Shown here: positions 6,738 to 14,332 of the stretch, in pieces
Layout: the number at the start of each line of letters is the position of its first letter
How positions within the stretch are numbered: the first letter of the stretch is position 1
DNA from: Flavobacterium nitrogenifigens
GTDB lineage: Bacteria > Bacteroidota > Bacteroidia > Flavobacteriales > Flavobacteriaceae
Length of the DNA stretch: 64,000 nucleotides
Direction of reading: 5' to 3'
Assembly: GCF_003254565.1 (NCBI RefSeq)
Contig: NZ_QJRI01000181.1
Coordinates: 186,001 to 250,000 of the forward strand
The notes under the pieces: generated by a model
What the model was told of the DNA's origin: nothing
The model's database searches: none
The model's input: the letters and a program-made list of their open reading frames with translations, nothing else
Made by a program: the position numbers and the translations under genes

Positions 6738-9152
6738 TTATCCTTTATCAGACAATCTCAAAATATCTCCGAAAACTCCTCTCGCTGTTACCGCAGAACC
6801 TGCACCAGCTCCCTGAATAACGATTGGACGATCTCCATAAGATTCTGTATAAATTTCGAAGAAAGAATCAGAACCTTTTAATCCGCCCAATGCAGTATCT
6901 TTTGGCACTGAAACTAATTTTACTTCTAGATTTCCTTTATCATTCTGCAAATCTCCAGACAATTCACCAATATATCTTAAAACGTGATTTGGCTGTTGAT
7001 CTGCTTTTATTTTAGCATAAATTGGGTCGAATTCTTTCAATTTCGTCAAGAAATCGGTAGCGCTTCCTTCACGTAAGTGTTCCGGAATTAAATTCTGAAT
7101 TGAGATTTCTTCAAACTCATTTTGCAAATCTAATTCTCTAGCTAAAATTAATAATTTTCTACCAACATCATTTCCGCATAAATCCTCACGCGGATCTGGC
7201 TCTGTATATCCGTTGTCAATAGCTTCCTGCAAGATTTCACTAAAAGGCGCATCTTTTGCAGAAAAATTATTAAATAAATAACTCAATGTTCCAGAGAAAA
7301 CTCCTTTTATTTTTGTGATGTTTTCTCCTGAAAGGTGCAATAATTTAATGGTATCAATTAACGGTAATCCTGCACCAACATTGGTTTCGTATAAATAATT
7401 CTTCTGGTTTTCTGCCAAAGCTTTTCTCAATTCCTTGTAGAAACCATAGCTTAAAGTATTAGCAACTTTATTTGAAGAAATCAAGTCGAAACTGCTTTCT
7501 ACTAGGGGAATATAATTCTCAACGAAAGTTGCACTTGCGGTGTTATCAATCGCAATTAAGTTTTCTAAATGATGTTCATTAGCGTAAGCAATAATATCTT
7601 TTATGGTGTAAGCCTCACCTTTAGCAACAATATCATTTTTCCAATTGCTGTTAACTCCGTACTTGTTTAAAAGCAATTTTTTAGAATTCGCTATAGCGAA
7701 AACATTCAGTTTAATGTCTTTACGTTTTTCAATTGCCGCAGCCGATTCTAAAATCTGATTGATTAAAGTTCCGCCTACTAATCCGTGACCGAAAATGGCA
7801 ATGTTGATCTTTTTAGAAACTCCGAAAATCTCTCCGTGAATTACGTTTAATGCTTTATTTAATTCCTCTTTCTTAACAACCAAACTCACGTTTTTACCTG
7901 TTACGGTGTTGTTGAACAAAATCGGAACAATTTTATTTTTGATTAAAGCGGTGTATGGTTTATGGAAAGTACTCAAATCCTGCCCGATAATCGAAATTAC
8001 AGATACATTGTCTGTCACCGTAATCTGATTTACGTCTTTAGAATAAAAGTCATTTTCAAATTCTTTCTCTAATTCAACCATCGCAAGAGTGGCTTTTTCT
8101 GTTGCTACAACCAATCCGATTCCTCTTTCTGAAGAACCTTGAGAAATTATACTCACGCTGATGTTATGATCACCCATTACTTTAAAAATTCGGGCATCAA
8201 CTCCAGCTTTTCCAAGCAGTCCGCGTCCTTCAAGATTTACAAGAGAAACATTTTCTAAAACAGAAAGTGTTTTAATTCCTTCTTTTGAAGAATCCGATGT
8301 AATTAAAGTTCCTCGATTTTCATGATTGAAAGTATTTAAAATTCGCAACGGAATATTCTTCTCCAACAAAGGAATAATTGTCTTAGCATGAAGAATTGTT
8401 GCTCCAAAATTTGCCAGCTCATTTGCTTCGTTAAATGATAAATATTCAATTTTCTTAGCATCTGCAACCAAATCTGGATTTGCAGTATAGATTCCGTCTA
8501 CGTGCGTGAAGTTTTGTAATTCTTCAGCATTTAAATAATTGGCGATTAACGAAGCGGTATAGTTACTGCCATTTCTACCTAAAGTAGTTGTGTCGTTGTT
8601 GTTATTAGATCCAATGAAACCTGTAACTATATTAACCGTTTCTCCGTTATGTTCTTTAAAATAATTTACTACATTTTTCTTAGAAAGCTGTTCTAAAGGC
8701 TGAGCATCACCAAATTTAGAATCTGTTTTCAACAAATCTCTTGTATCTACAAAATTGGCAGGAATTCCTTTTTCCAACAAAATAGCTGTCAATAATTTAG
8801 CCGAAAGCAATTCACCTTTAGATAAAATCTGATCTTTGATTTTTTTGCTGTAATCTCCAATTAAACTTACGCCTTCAAAAAGTTTGTCTAAGACATTAAA
8901 TTCTTCAGATAAATCAACTTGTGGGTAATCTGAAATTTGATATTTTTTGAAGTTTTCTAATAATTCTTTGTAACTGCCATTTTTAGCCGCAATGCTTAAG
9001 ATAAATTCCAATTCGTCTGTAGCATTTCCGCGTGCAGAAACTACAACGGCAATTTTTTCACCTTGATTTACTTTATCAGAAATGATTGAAACAACTTTGT
9101 TAAGTCCTTCTCCGTTTGCTAATGATTTACCTCCAAATTTTAATACTTTCAT
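6738..9152 (-). CDS. thrA: Bifunctional aspartate kinase/homoserine dehydrogenase
   Basis: An 804-residue fusion: aspartate kinase (about 1-290), ACT-type regulatory region (about 300-440, SVSIISQGSSERGIG) and homoserine dehydrogenase (about 450-804, GHGLVGGTLIN, SSNKVAN, YETNVGAGLPL, GYTEPDPREDL). The dehydrogenase core looks intact. The kinase core departs from canonical sequence at three sites: KFGGKS instead of KFGGTS, GRNGSNYT instead of GRxGSDYT (N197) and THVDGIYT instead of TDVDG (H217). The enzyme supplies homoserine for MetX. It starts one base after the metX stop, so the two are translationally close and under the same SAM riboswitch. Identity is firm; kinase activity is open. Confidence 0.93.
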   Translation of the reverse strand: MKVLKFGGKSLANGEGLNKVVSIISDKVNQGEKIAVVVSARGNATDELEFILSIAAKNGSYKELLENFKKYQISDYPQVDLSEEFNVLDKLFEGVSLIGDYSKKIKDQILSKGELLSAKLLTAILLEKGIPANFVDTRDLLKTDSKFGDAQPLEQLSKKNVVNYFKEHNGETVNIVTGFIGSNNNNDTTTLGRNGSNYTASLIANYLNAEELQNFTHVDGIYTANPDLVADAKKIEYLSFNEANELANFGATILHAKTIIPLLEKNIPLRILNTFNHENRGTLITSDSSKEGIKTLSVLENVSLVNLEGRGLLGKAGVDARIFKVMGDHNISVSIISQGSSERGIGLVVATEKATLAMVELEKEFENDFYSKDVNQITVTDNVSVISIIGQDLSTFHKPYTALIKNKIVPILFNNTVTGKNVSLVVKKEELNKALNVIHGEIFGVSKKINIAIFGHGLVGGTLINQILESAAAIEKRKDIKLNVFAIANSKKLLLNKYGVNSNWKNDIVAKGEAYTIKDIIAYANEHHLENLIAIDNTASATFVENYIPLVESSFDLISSNKVANTLSYGFYKELRKALAENQKNYLYETNVGAGLPLIDTIKLLHLSGENITKIKGVFSGTLSYLFNNFSAKDAPFSEILQEAIDNGYTEPDPREDLCGNDVGRKLLILARELDLQNEFEEISIQNLIPEHLREGSATDFLTKLKEFDPIYAKIKADQQPNHVLRYIGELSGDLQNDKGNLEVKLVSVPKDTALGGLKGSDSFFEIYTESYGDRPIVIQGAGAGSAVTARGVFGDILRLSDKG

Positions 9153-9153
9153 T

Positions 9154-10143
9154 TTATTTCTTTATTGTTTCTGCCTTAAAAATGTCGGCAAGTAAATGAT
9201 CTAATTGTTTGTACTCGATTAAAAAAGCGTCATGTCCGTGAACCGAATCAATTTCGCTATAGAAAACATTGTCTTTAAACTTCTTCAATTCTTCGTAGGT
9301 TTCTACATTTTCTTTTGCTGTAAAAAACAAATCTGAATTGATTCCGACAATATGAATTGAAGCTTTTGTTTTAGACATTAAGTTTTCAAAACTTTCACTA
9401 TTTCTAGTAATATCAATTGTTTTAAGCAACTGATTCATCAATTTATAAGAAGACAACTGAAATCTTTTCTGCAATTTTTTTCCGTGATGCGCCAGCCAGC
9501 TTTCGATATTAAAAATCAAAAGATCTTGATTGATCGTACGCTGGAATTTCTCTTTGAAAGATTCTGGCGAACGGTAACAAAGCATGGCGTGAATTCGAGC
9601 ATCTTCGATTGGTTTTGAAGAATTATTTAGAATTTGCTCTTGCAAAAAGCAATTTGCAATAAGCCAATCAGTAGATTTCCAATCACTCGCAATTGGAATA
9701 AGGTTTTCAGTAATATTTGGTGCTAATGCCAAGATTTCCCACGCAATTCCGCCTCCGACAGAACCTCCGATAACAGCAAAAAGCTTTTCGATTTGTAAAG
9801 CTTTAATTCCTTCAATAAAGATTCTTGCAACATCTCTAGCAGTAAAATCATGGTAATTGTCGATTAAGAAAGAGTTGCTTCCGTTTCCAGGAATATCAAA
9901 GGCTAAAACAGTATAAACAGCAGTATCAATGGTTTTACCTTCGCCAATCAAGTCATTCCACCAGCCATTTTCGCCAGTCACCTGCGAATTTCCAGTTAAA
10001 GCATGATTAACCAAAACAATAGGCGCGCTGTGCAAAGGCTGCCCTGCAAGCGTAAAACTTAATGGTATAGAATGATAAGTTGCACCACTTTCTGTGATGA
10101 AATCTTGAATTATAATGGGATTTGGTATATTTTCCAATTTCAA
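9154..10143 (-). CDS. metX: Homoserine O-acyltransferase-like alpha/beta hydrolase
   Basis: A 329-residue alpha/beta-fold acyltransferase that acylates homoserine, the first committed step to methionine. The nucleophile elbow is GGSVGG with S128. The acidic residue lies in GINSDLFF and the catalytic His in VHGHDAFLIE, matching the MetX pattern (Y-G-H-D-A-F-L). It is somewhat shorter than the usual 350-380 residues. The start codon seems to be TTG (10141-10143); no in-frame ATG is close. A SAM-I riboswitch lies 73 bases upstream and thrA follows after one base. Acetyl versus succinyl donor cannot be decided. Confidence 0.87.
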   Translation of the reverse strand: MKLENIPNPIIIQDFITESGATYHSIPLSFTLAGQPLHSAPIVLVNHALTGNSQVTGENGWWNDLIGEGKTIDTAVYTVLAFDIPGNGSNSFLIDNYHDFTARDVARIFIEGIKALQIEKLFAVIGGSVGGGIAWEILALAPNITENLIPIASDWKSTDWLIANCFLQEQILNNSSKPIEDARIHAMLCYRSPESFKEKFQRTINQDLLIFNIESWLAHHGKKLQKRFQLSSYKLMNQLLKTIDITRNSESFENLMSKTKASIHIVGINSDLFFTAKENVETYEELKKFKDNVFYSEIDSVHGHDAFLIEYKQLDHLLADIFKAETIKK

Positions 10144-10216
10144 ATCTATTGTATTATTGACTTGTATATGGAAATATTAGAAAGAAAAACTAGGTTTAAC
10201 TAGAAAAAATCTTGTT

Positions 10217-10320
10217 GTTATCTTTCCACGTTTGGCGTGGTAGAATGTAGCACCTTCTTCGTTTTACCGAAGGGTTGCTAAGGCTTCATCGGGTCTAATC
10301 CCTCGTCCTTTCTTTATAAC
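10217..10320 (-). ncRNA. SAM-I (S-box) riboswitch upstream of metX
   Basis: Minus-strand sequence has the S-box core in order: GUUAUAAAGAAAGG (P1 5' side), GAGGGAUUAGACCCGAUGAA, GCCUUAGCAACC, a short P3 region, AAGGUGCUA, CUACC, a P4 hairpin (CCACG/CGUGG) and the closing GGAAAGAUAAC. P1 pairs GUUAU with AUAAC. It represses Met genes when S-adenosylmethionine is abundant. No terminator hairpin with a U-run is obvious between it and the metX TTG, so control may be at translation initiation (inference). Confidence 0.93.
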
Positions 10321-10350
10321 ATTTCAATATTTGTTTGAACTTAACGAGTG

Positions 10351-10382
10351 CAAATTAACTACTATTTTCTCTAACAAACAAA
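10351..10382 (-). promoter_or_regulatory. Promoter of the SAM-riboswitch/metX transcript
   Basis: The minus strand shows TTTG (10379-10382), 20 bases, then TTAATTTG (10351-10358), one base off TAnnTTTG. The start would be about 25 bases before the riboswitch, so metX has its own promoter separate from the attenuated transcript upstream. The remainder of the 10144-10513 gap holds only the riboswitch and a short AGGGTTTACCCT palindrome near 10480. Confidence 0.55.
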
Positions 10383-10513
10383 TTTTATCTAAAAGTGTTT
10401 GTTAAATTTCTGAGACTTACTTTAGCAAAAACTATTATACGCAAAAATTTACCGAACAAAAATGCCCAGTAAAATTAAGCAGGGTTTACCCTAGTTTATG
10501 ATACTTTTTCCGT

Positions 10514-10732
10514 TTAGATAAAAAGCGTTTCATTTTCTTTTGAATACATCAAAAACAATAAAGAGTTGGGTGCTTTTTTCTCAGCTGCTTTCCCTTCCTC
10601 TGTGATTCCAGCCTCTGTTATTCCGAATCTTGGATGAGCTAATTCGTTTGTTGGTGGCGGCGGATTATTTTTTCTAGTCCTTCTGTTTTTCAAATCTGAA
10701 ATTTTTTCTGCTAAGTAGTTCAATGTGCTCAT
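10514..10732 (-). CDS. Small hypothetical protein behind tandem attenuators
   Basis: A 72-residue ORF with no family I recognise. It has a basic, Pro-rich N-terminal half (KNRRTRKNNPPPP), a GITEAGITEEGK repeat-like centre and a C-terminal SLLFLMYSKENETLF. No signal peptide or membrane segment. It is the first ORF after two consecutive leader peptide/terminator units, in the same relative place as the 64-residue ORF at 14046-14240, which also ends with an SLLF-x-x-Y stretch. That parallel, rather than homology to known proteins, is the main reason to call it real. Confidence 0.55.
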   Translation of the reverse strand: MSTLNYLAEKISDLKNRRTRKNNPPPPTNELAHPRFGITEAGITEEGKAAEKKAPNSLLFLMYSKENETLFI

Positions 10733-10810
10733 GATATTAAGTTTTAGTTAAGTTGTGTTTTATAATCTTTATTTCTCGTTTATCTTTTTGTTAATTCATT
10801 TTCTGGAATA

Positions 10811-10848
10811 AAAAAACCCTTTTGGATTTTTAGATACCAAAAGGGTTT
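10811..10848 (-). terminator. Attenuator terminator B
   Basis: Twelve-base stem AAACCCTTTTGG/CCAAAAGGGTTT followed on the minus strand by seven T. It lies 30 bases after the stop of leader peptide B. The minus-strand segment AUACUAAAAG (10870-10879), which begins at the leader stop codon, can pair over ten positions (one G-U) with CUUUUGGUAU of the 5' arm, giving an antiterminator. Confidence 0.8.
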
Positions 10849-10878
10849 AAGTTTTTACACTCATATATACTTTTAGTA

Positions 10879-10944
10879 TCAACAGACGTATGCGCAAATA
10901 AGCGCGACAGTAAACATCTTGTTCATCTGTAAGGATTTATTCAT
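10879..10944 (-). CDS. Leader peptide B (Met/Cys)
   Basis: A 21-codon ORF too short for ordinary gene calling. It has Met at 1, 7 and 10 and Cys at 17 and 21, with TGT as the last sense codon before TGA. The QMNKMF stretch parallels VNKMF in leader A just upstream, so the two are probably duplicates. It is followed by terminator B and an overlapping antiterminator segment. Inferred role: ribosome stalling at Cys or Met codons under starvation exposes the antiterminator and lets transcription continue into the 72-residue ORF. Confidence 0.6.
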   Translation of the reverse strand: MNKSLQMNKMFTVALICAYVC

Positions 10945-10990
10945 CTGTGATTTATATTGTATTTTATTTAAATTCTGCATTTGTTGTAAA

Positions 10991-11026
10991 TTAAAAAGCC
11001 TCCTAAATATTTCTTAGGAGGCTCTT
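10991..11026 (-). terminator. Attenuator terminator A
   Basis: Ten-base stem AGCCTCCTAA/TTAGGAGGCT, then TTTTTAA on the minus strand. It lies about 35 bases after the stop of leader peptide A. GAGGCU inside the leader ORF (11076-11081) is complementary to the AGCCUC of the 5' arm, and the same leader segment can instead pair upstream (UCGGU/ACCGA), the classic 1:2, 2:3, 3:4 arrangement. Confidence 0.8.
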
Positions 11027-11057
11027 ACTATATTATTATTGTATTCTTACAATTTTT

Positions 11058-11129
11058 TTAAGCAATAGACACCCCAGCCTCGGTCTTAACCGAAATGGCA
11101 CAAAACATTTTGTTGACTTTTAAGTTCAT
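11058..11129 (-). CDS. Leader peptide A (Met/Cys)
   Basis: A 23-codon ORF, ATG at 11127-11129, with the control-type codons Met8 and Cys10 in NKMFCAIS and a tail KTEAGVSIA whose codons form the pairing segments. A longer in-frame reading back to 11243 exists but would run across the predicted promoter. Together with terminator A it forms the first of two attenuators in series. The remaining gap up to 11371 holds the promoter and AT-rich sequence. Confidence 0.6.
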   Translation of the reverse strand: MNLKVNKMFCAISVKTEAGVSIA

Positions 11130-11156
11130 TTGATTTCTAGTAGTTTTTGGGTATAA

Positions 11157-11188
11157 CAAATATGCAAATATTTTTTTTATTACACAAA
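11157..11188 (-). promoter_or_regulatory. Promoter candidate for the tandem leaders
   Basis: Minus strand TTTG, 20 bases, CATATTTG. The spacing is identical to that of the promoters ahead of leaders C and D, including an A-run in the spacer. The predicted start is about 20 bases before the leader A ATG. Confidence 0.45.
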
Positions 11189-11371
11189 TTAAAATCAAGA
11201 ATTTAATTACAAAATTCGTTGAAAATGTGTTTTTTAACGTCAAAAAACATCTTACAAAAACGAAAACGAAATAATAGAGGTAAAAAACTTACAAAACAAG
11301 CTTGTTTTTCTTAATAATTCCATTTGACAAATCAGTTTATCAAAGAACCTTTTTCTTTTTTTTCTAAAAAA

Positions 11372-12460
11372 TTACAGCCAAACAGCTTCCTTCGTCCTAA
11401 TTCGCTCGACAATTTTCAGAATATCGGTTATAATTCCTCTCGAAATTGCTTGTTTACATGGCGGAGCACTCTGAATTACAATCGGAATATCAGCGTAAGA
11501 TTTAGTATAAATTTCAAAAATAGTGTCAGAACCTTTCAATTGTCCAATTGGAGAAGCTGCTGGTTCTGAAATTAATTTGGTTTCTAAAGTGTCTTTTTCT
11601 AAATCAAATTCTCCTACATATCGAAGCACATGATTTTCTGCTTGAGTAATCTTGGCGATTTTAAAAGATTTATCGACAGCGTCTTTGTTCAATACGCCAT
11701 TTTTCTCCAAATGTTCTTCGGTTATAAATGGCTTAATTTTAATATCTGAAAACTCAAAATCTTTTCCTATTTCTCTGGCCAATATCAAAAGCTTTCTTGC
11801 CGTATCATTTCCTGAAAGGTCTTCTTTAAAATTTGATTTCATTAATCCCAAAAGGCTTGCGTCTTTTAAAACAGATGAAAAAGAAACTTCTTCTGATGAA
11901 AATCGATTAAAGACATAACTCAGATTATCCGAAAAAACGCCTCGAATCTTGGTGATTTTTTCTCCCGAATAGTACAAATCTCTTAAAGTCTGCAAAACAG
12001 GAATCCCAGTTTCAACCGATGTTTCATATAGAAACTCTTTGTCGTACTTTTTAAGATCTGCTCGCAGTTTTTTATACAAGTCAATCGGAAGCGTGTTGGC
12101 TTTTTTGTTTACTGCTACAATATTGAATCCGTTTTTAATTAACGTATTGTAATGTTTTACCAATTCATCGCTGGCTGTTGCGTCTACGGCAATCAAGTTT
12201 TCGAATTCATTTTCATGCGCAAATTCGACAATATCTTCTACTTTAAAAGGAACTGCCAATTGTCTGAAATTGGTTTCCCAAGAATAGCCTACACCTTCTT
12301 TTTCAAAAAAAGCAACCGTAGAATTGGTTATAATGGGAAAATGAAAATCGACATTTTTGCTTTCGAGAAAAAAATCCTGACTTTCAATAATCTGATTAAT
12401 CAAAGTACTTCCGATATTACCAATTCCGAAAAGAATAATGTTTATTTTAAGCTTTGACAT
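11372..12460 (-). CDS. Stand-alone homoserine dehydrogenase-like protein, possibly inactive
   Basis: A 362-residue protein matching only the dehydrogenase half of ThrA: NAD(P) loop FGIGNIGSTLINQI, VNKKANTLP, YETSVETGIPVL, EDLSGNDTARKLLILARE. Two conserved active-site stretches are altered: the TEPDPR motif that binds homoserine is replaced by LMKSNFK, and GVFSGTLSY reads GVFSDNLSY. The gene follows the MetY-type gene on the same strand, after a small repeat element. I place the start at the ATG 12458-12460; an ATG four codons upstream is possible. It could be a catalytically weak paralogue or a regulatory protein (inference). Confidence 0.82.
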   Translation of the reverse strand: MSKLKINIILFGIGNIGSTLINQIIESQDFFLESKNVDFHFPIITNSTVAFFEKEGVGYSWETNFRQLAVPFKVEDIVEFAHENEFENLIAVDATASDELVKHYNTLIKNGFNIVAVNKKANTLPIDLYKKLRADLKKYDKEFLYETSVETGIPVLQTLRDLYYSGEKITKIRGVFSDNLSYVFNRFSSEEVSFSSVLKDASLLGLMKSNFKEDLSGNDTARKLLILAREIGKDFEFSDIKIKPFITEEHLEKNGVLNKDAVDKSFKIAKITQAENHVLRYVGEFDLEKDTLETKLISEPAASPIGQLKGSDTIFEIYTKSYADIPIVIQSAPPCKQAISRGIITDILKIVERIRTKEAVWL

Positions 12461-12483
12461 AATTTCTAACATTTTAGTTTTTT

Positions 12484-12602
12484 AAAACCATATAAGTGAT
12501 GTAAGTTCATTTAATATTTTTTGCATCACAAAGCTAGACGCACTGCGGTGCGTCTCTACAGTGCGTCTCTACAAAATGCACTTATATTCCTTATATGGTT
12601 TA
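12484..12602. repeat. MITE-like inverted-repeat element
   Basis: About 119 bases bounded by inverted arms AACCATATAAGTGATGTAAGT and a ~20-base partner on the right with roughly three mismatches. Inside is a perfect smaller palindrome AGACGCAC-TGCG-GTGCGTCT and a 13-base direct repeat GTGCGTCTCTACA. No ORF. It lies between the MetY-type and HSD-like genes. The GC-rich core differs sharply from the AT-rich surroundings, as in REP or MITE elements. Confidence 0.6.
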
Positions 12603-12688
12603 AATTTTATAAAGATGCTTTTCATAAAAAATTACCTTTAGCAAAACCACTCGCTAAAGGCAATTTTTCAAACAAAAAACAAAAAAAC

Positions 12689-13993
12689 CTAATTTTTATT
12701 GATGCTGAATTGAGAAAGCGAAACGCTCTCAAAAACAGTTTGCAGATCTGCAATTAAATCTTCGATATCTTCAATTCCTACAGAAAGACGAATCAAATCT
12801 TTAGAAACTCCTGTTTCTATTTGTTCTGCTTCTGTCAATTGCTGGTGTGTTGTACTTGCTGGGTGAATAATCAGTGATTTTGTGTCACCAATATTCGCTA
12901 GCAGAGAGAATAATTTTGTGTCATCTACCACTTTTTTAGCCGCATCAAAACCTCCCTTTAATCCAAAAGTGATAATGCCGCTTTGCCCTTCAGGAAGATA
13001 TTCTTTAGCCAAAGCATTATATTTATTCGATTTTAGACCTGGATAATTTACCCAAACCACCTCATCTTGTTTTTCTAACCATTCAGCTAGAGCCAAAGCA
13101 TTTTCACTGTGTTTCTTGATTCGAATTGGAAGTGTTTCTAGTCCCTGAATAATCTGAAACGCATTAAATGGACTCAAAGCAGCACCAAAATCACGCAGTC
13201 CTTCAATTCGCGCTTTTGCAATAAAAGCTGCATTTCCTAAAGCTTCATGATATACTAATCCGTGGTATCCTGCAGATGGCTCGGTAAATTCTGGGAATTT
13301 TCCGTTTGCCCAATCAAAGTTTCCAGCATCAATGATAACGCCTCCTAATGAAGTTCCGTTTCCTGCGATATATTTTGTTAAGGAGTGAATTACAATATCG
13401 GCACCATATTTAATTGGGTTTAATAAATAAGGTGTCGCAACTGTATTGTCTACTATAAATGGTACTTTGAATGCTTTGGCTTCTGCCGAAATTGCTTTTA
13501 AATCTAGTACATCTAATTTTGGGTTTCCAAGAGACTCAACAAAGAAAGCTCTTGTATTTTCTTTTGCTGCTTTGGTAAAATTTTCAGGTTTTGAAGGATC
13601 TACAAATGTGGTAGTAATTCCTAATCTTGGCAAGGTAACTTTTAGAAGATTATAAGTTCCTCCGTATAAACTATTTGACGCTACGATATGATCTCCCGCT
13701 TTTAGCAAAGTCAATAAAGTTGTAGAAATTGCAGATGCTCCAGAAGCTGTTACTACTGCCCCAATTCCGCCTTCAAGTGCTGCAAGGCGCTGCTCTAAAA
13801 TGTCGTTTGTCGGGTTGTTTAATCTGGTGTAGATAAATCCAGCTTCAGCAAGACCAAATAAATTGGCAGCATGATCGGCGTTATTAAACACATATGATGA
13901 TGTCTGGTAAATTGGCACGGCTCTAGTTCCTGCGTTTTTAGTTACGTCGTGTCCTGCGTGTAATGCGTTTGTTGCAAATTTTTGTGTACTCAT
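12689..13993 (-). CDS. metY: O-acetylhomoserine sulfhydrylase, MetY type
   Basis: A 434-residue PLP enzyme that joins O-acetylhomoserine and sulfide to homocysteine. The PLP lysine is K207 in VIHSLTKYIAGNG; YTRLNNPTNDILEQR and SGASAISTTLL are the other cofactor contacts. The insertion around residues 225-260 (FPEFTEPSAGYHGL) and the length of about 430 are hallmarks of the MetY branch, separating it from the 390-residue enzyme at 4267-5439. The gene follows leader C, its terminator and a 64-residue ORF, so it is probably induced when Met/Cys-tRNA charging falls. Confidence 0.92.
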   Translation of the reverse strand: MSTQKFATNALHAGHDVTKNAGTRAVPIYQTSSYVFNNADHAANLFGLAEAGFIYTRLNNPTNDILEQRLAALEGGIGAVVTASGASAISTTLLTLLKAGDHIVASNSLYGGTYNLLKVTLPRLGITTTFVDPSKPENFTKAAKENTRAFFVESLGNPKLDVLDLKAISAEAKAFKVPFIVDNTVATPYLLNPIKYGADIVIHSLTKYIAGNGTSLGGVIIDAGNFDWANGKFPEFTEPSAGYHGLVYHEALGNAAFIAKARIEGLRDFGAALSPFNAFQIIQGLETLPIRIKKHSENALALAEWLEKQDEVVWVNYPGLKSNKYNALAKEYLPEGQSGIITFGLKGGFDAAKKVVDDTKLFSLLANIGDTKSLIIHPASTTHQQLTEAEQIETGVSKDLIRLSVGIEDIEDLIADLQTVFESVSLSQFSINKN

Positions 13994-14045
13994 GATTTCT
14001 TAGTTTTTTAGGTATTTTTAATACGTTTATATATTGTAATTGATT

Positions 14046-14240
14046 TTAATTTTTGAAATTGATTGAAGCTAAAATATCTTCAGCTTCTTCTTCAAGGTCA
14101 TATAAATGAAACAGTAATGATTTCTGCGTTTTTATATGCTGGGCAGGATCATATTTTGGAGTTTCAGTTGATGTCTCTTCCGAATTATTATTTCTTAATA
14201 AGTATTGAAATGCGATTGTATTTATATCTAGTGTATTCAT
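14046..14240 (-). CDS. Small hypothetical protein behind attenuator C
   Basis: A 64-residue acidic ORF of no recognised family. It reads as a helical N-terminus (DINTIAFQYLLRNN), an acidic linker and a C-terminal helix SLLFHLYDLEEEAEDILAS. No signal peptide. It lies between attenuator C and the MetY gene, in the position the 72-residue ORF holds behind attenuators A and B; both have an SLLF-x-x-Y segment. It may be a small regulator or assembly partner of the pathway (inference). Confidence 0.55.
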   Translation of the reverse strand: MNTLDINTIAFQYLLRNNNSEETSTETPKYDPAQHIKTQKSLLFHLYDLEEEAEDILASINFKN

Positions 14241-14265
14241 GATTTAAAATTTAAAATGTTGGAAA

Positions 14266-14302
14266 TAAAAAAAGCCCTTTCGGATGGCGACCAAAAGGGC
14301 TT
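14266..14302 (-). terminator. Attenuator terminator C
   Basis: Stem AAGCCCTTT/AAAGGGCTT with TTTTTTT following on the minus strand. It lies about 30 bases past the stop of leader C and 26 bases before the 64-residue ORF. CCAAAAG at the end of the leader (14336-14342) is complementary to CUUUUGG in the 5' arm (eight pairs with a G-U), a ready antiterminator. Confidence 0.85.
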
Positions 14303-14332
14303 ATAGTTTAACTATAACAAAGATTGTCTCTT

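Noticed and set aside
11130-11243. In-frame upstream extension of leader A to a 61-residue protein
   Set aside because: It would cross the predicted promoter at 11157-11188 and has no start-site support; only the final 23 codons fit the attenuator layout.
12152-12457. 101-residue plus-strand reading frame inside the HSD-like gene
   Set aside because: Antisense to a recognisable homoserine dehydrogenase domain; no promoter or homology.
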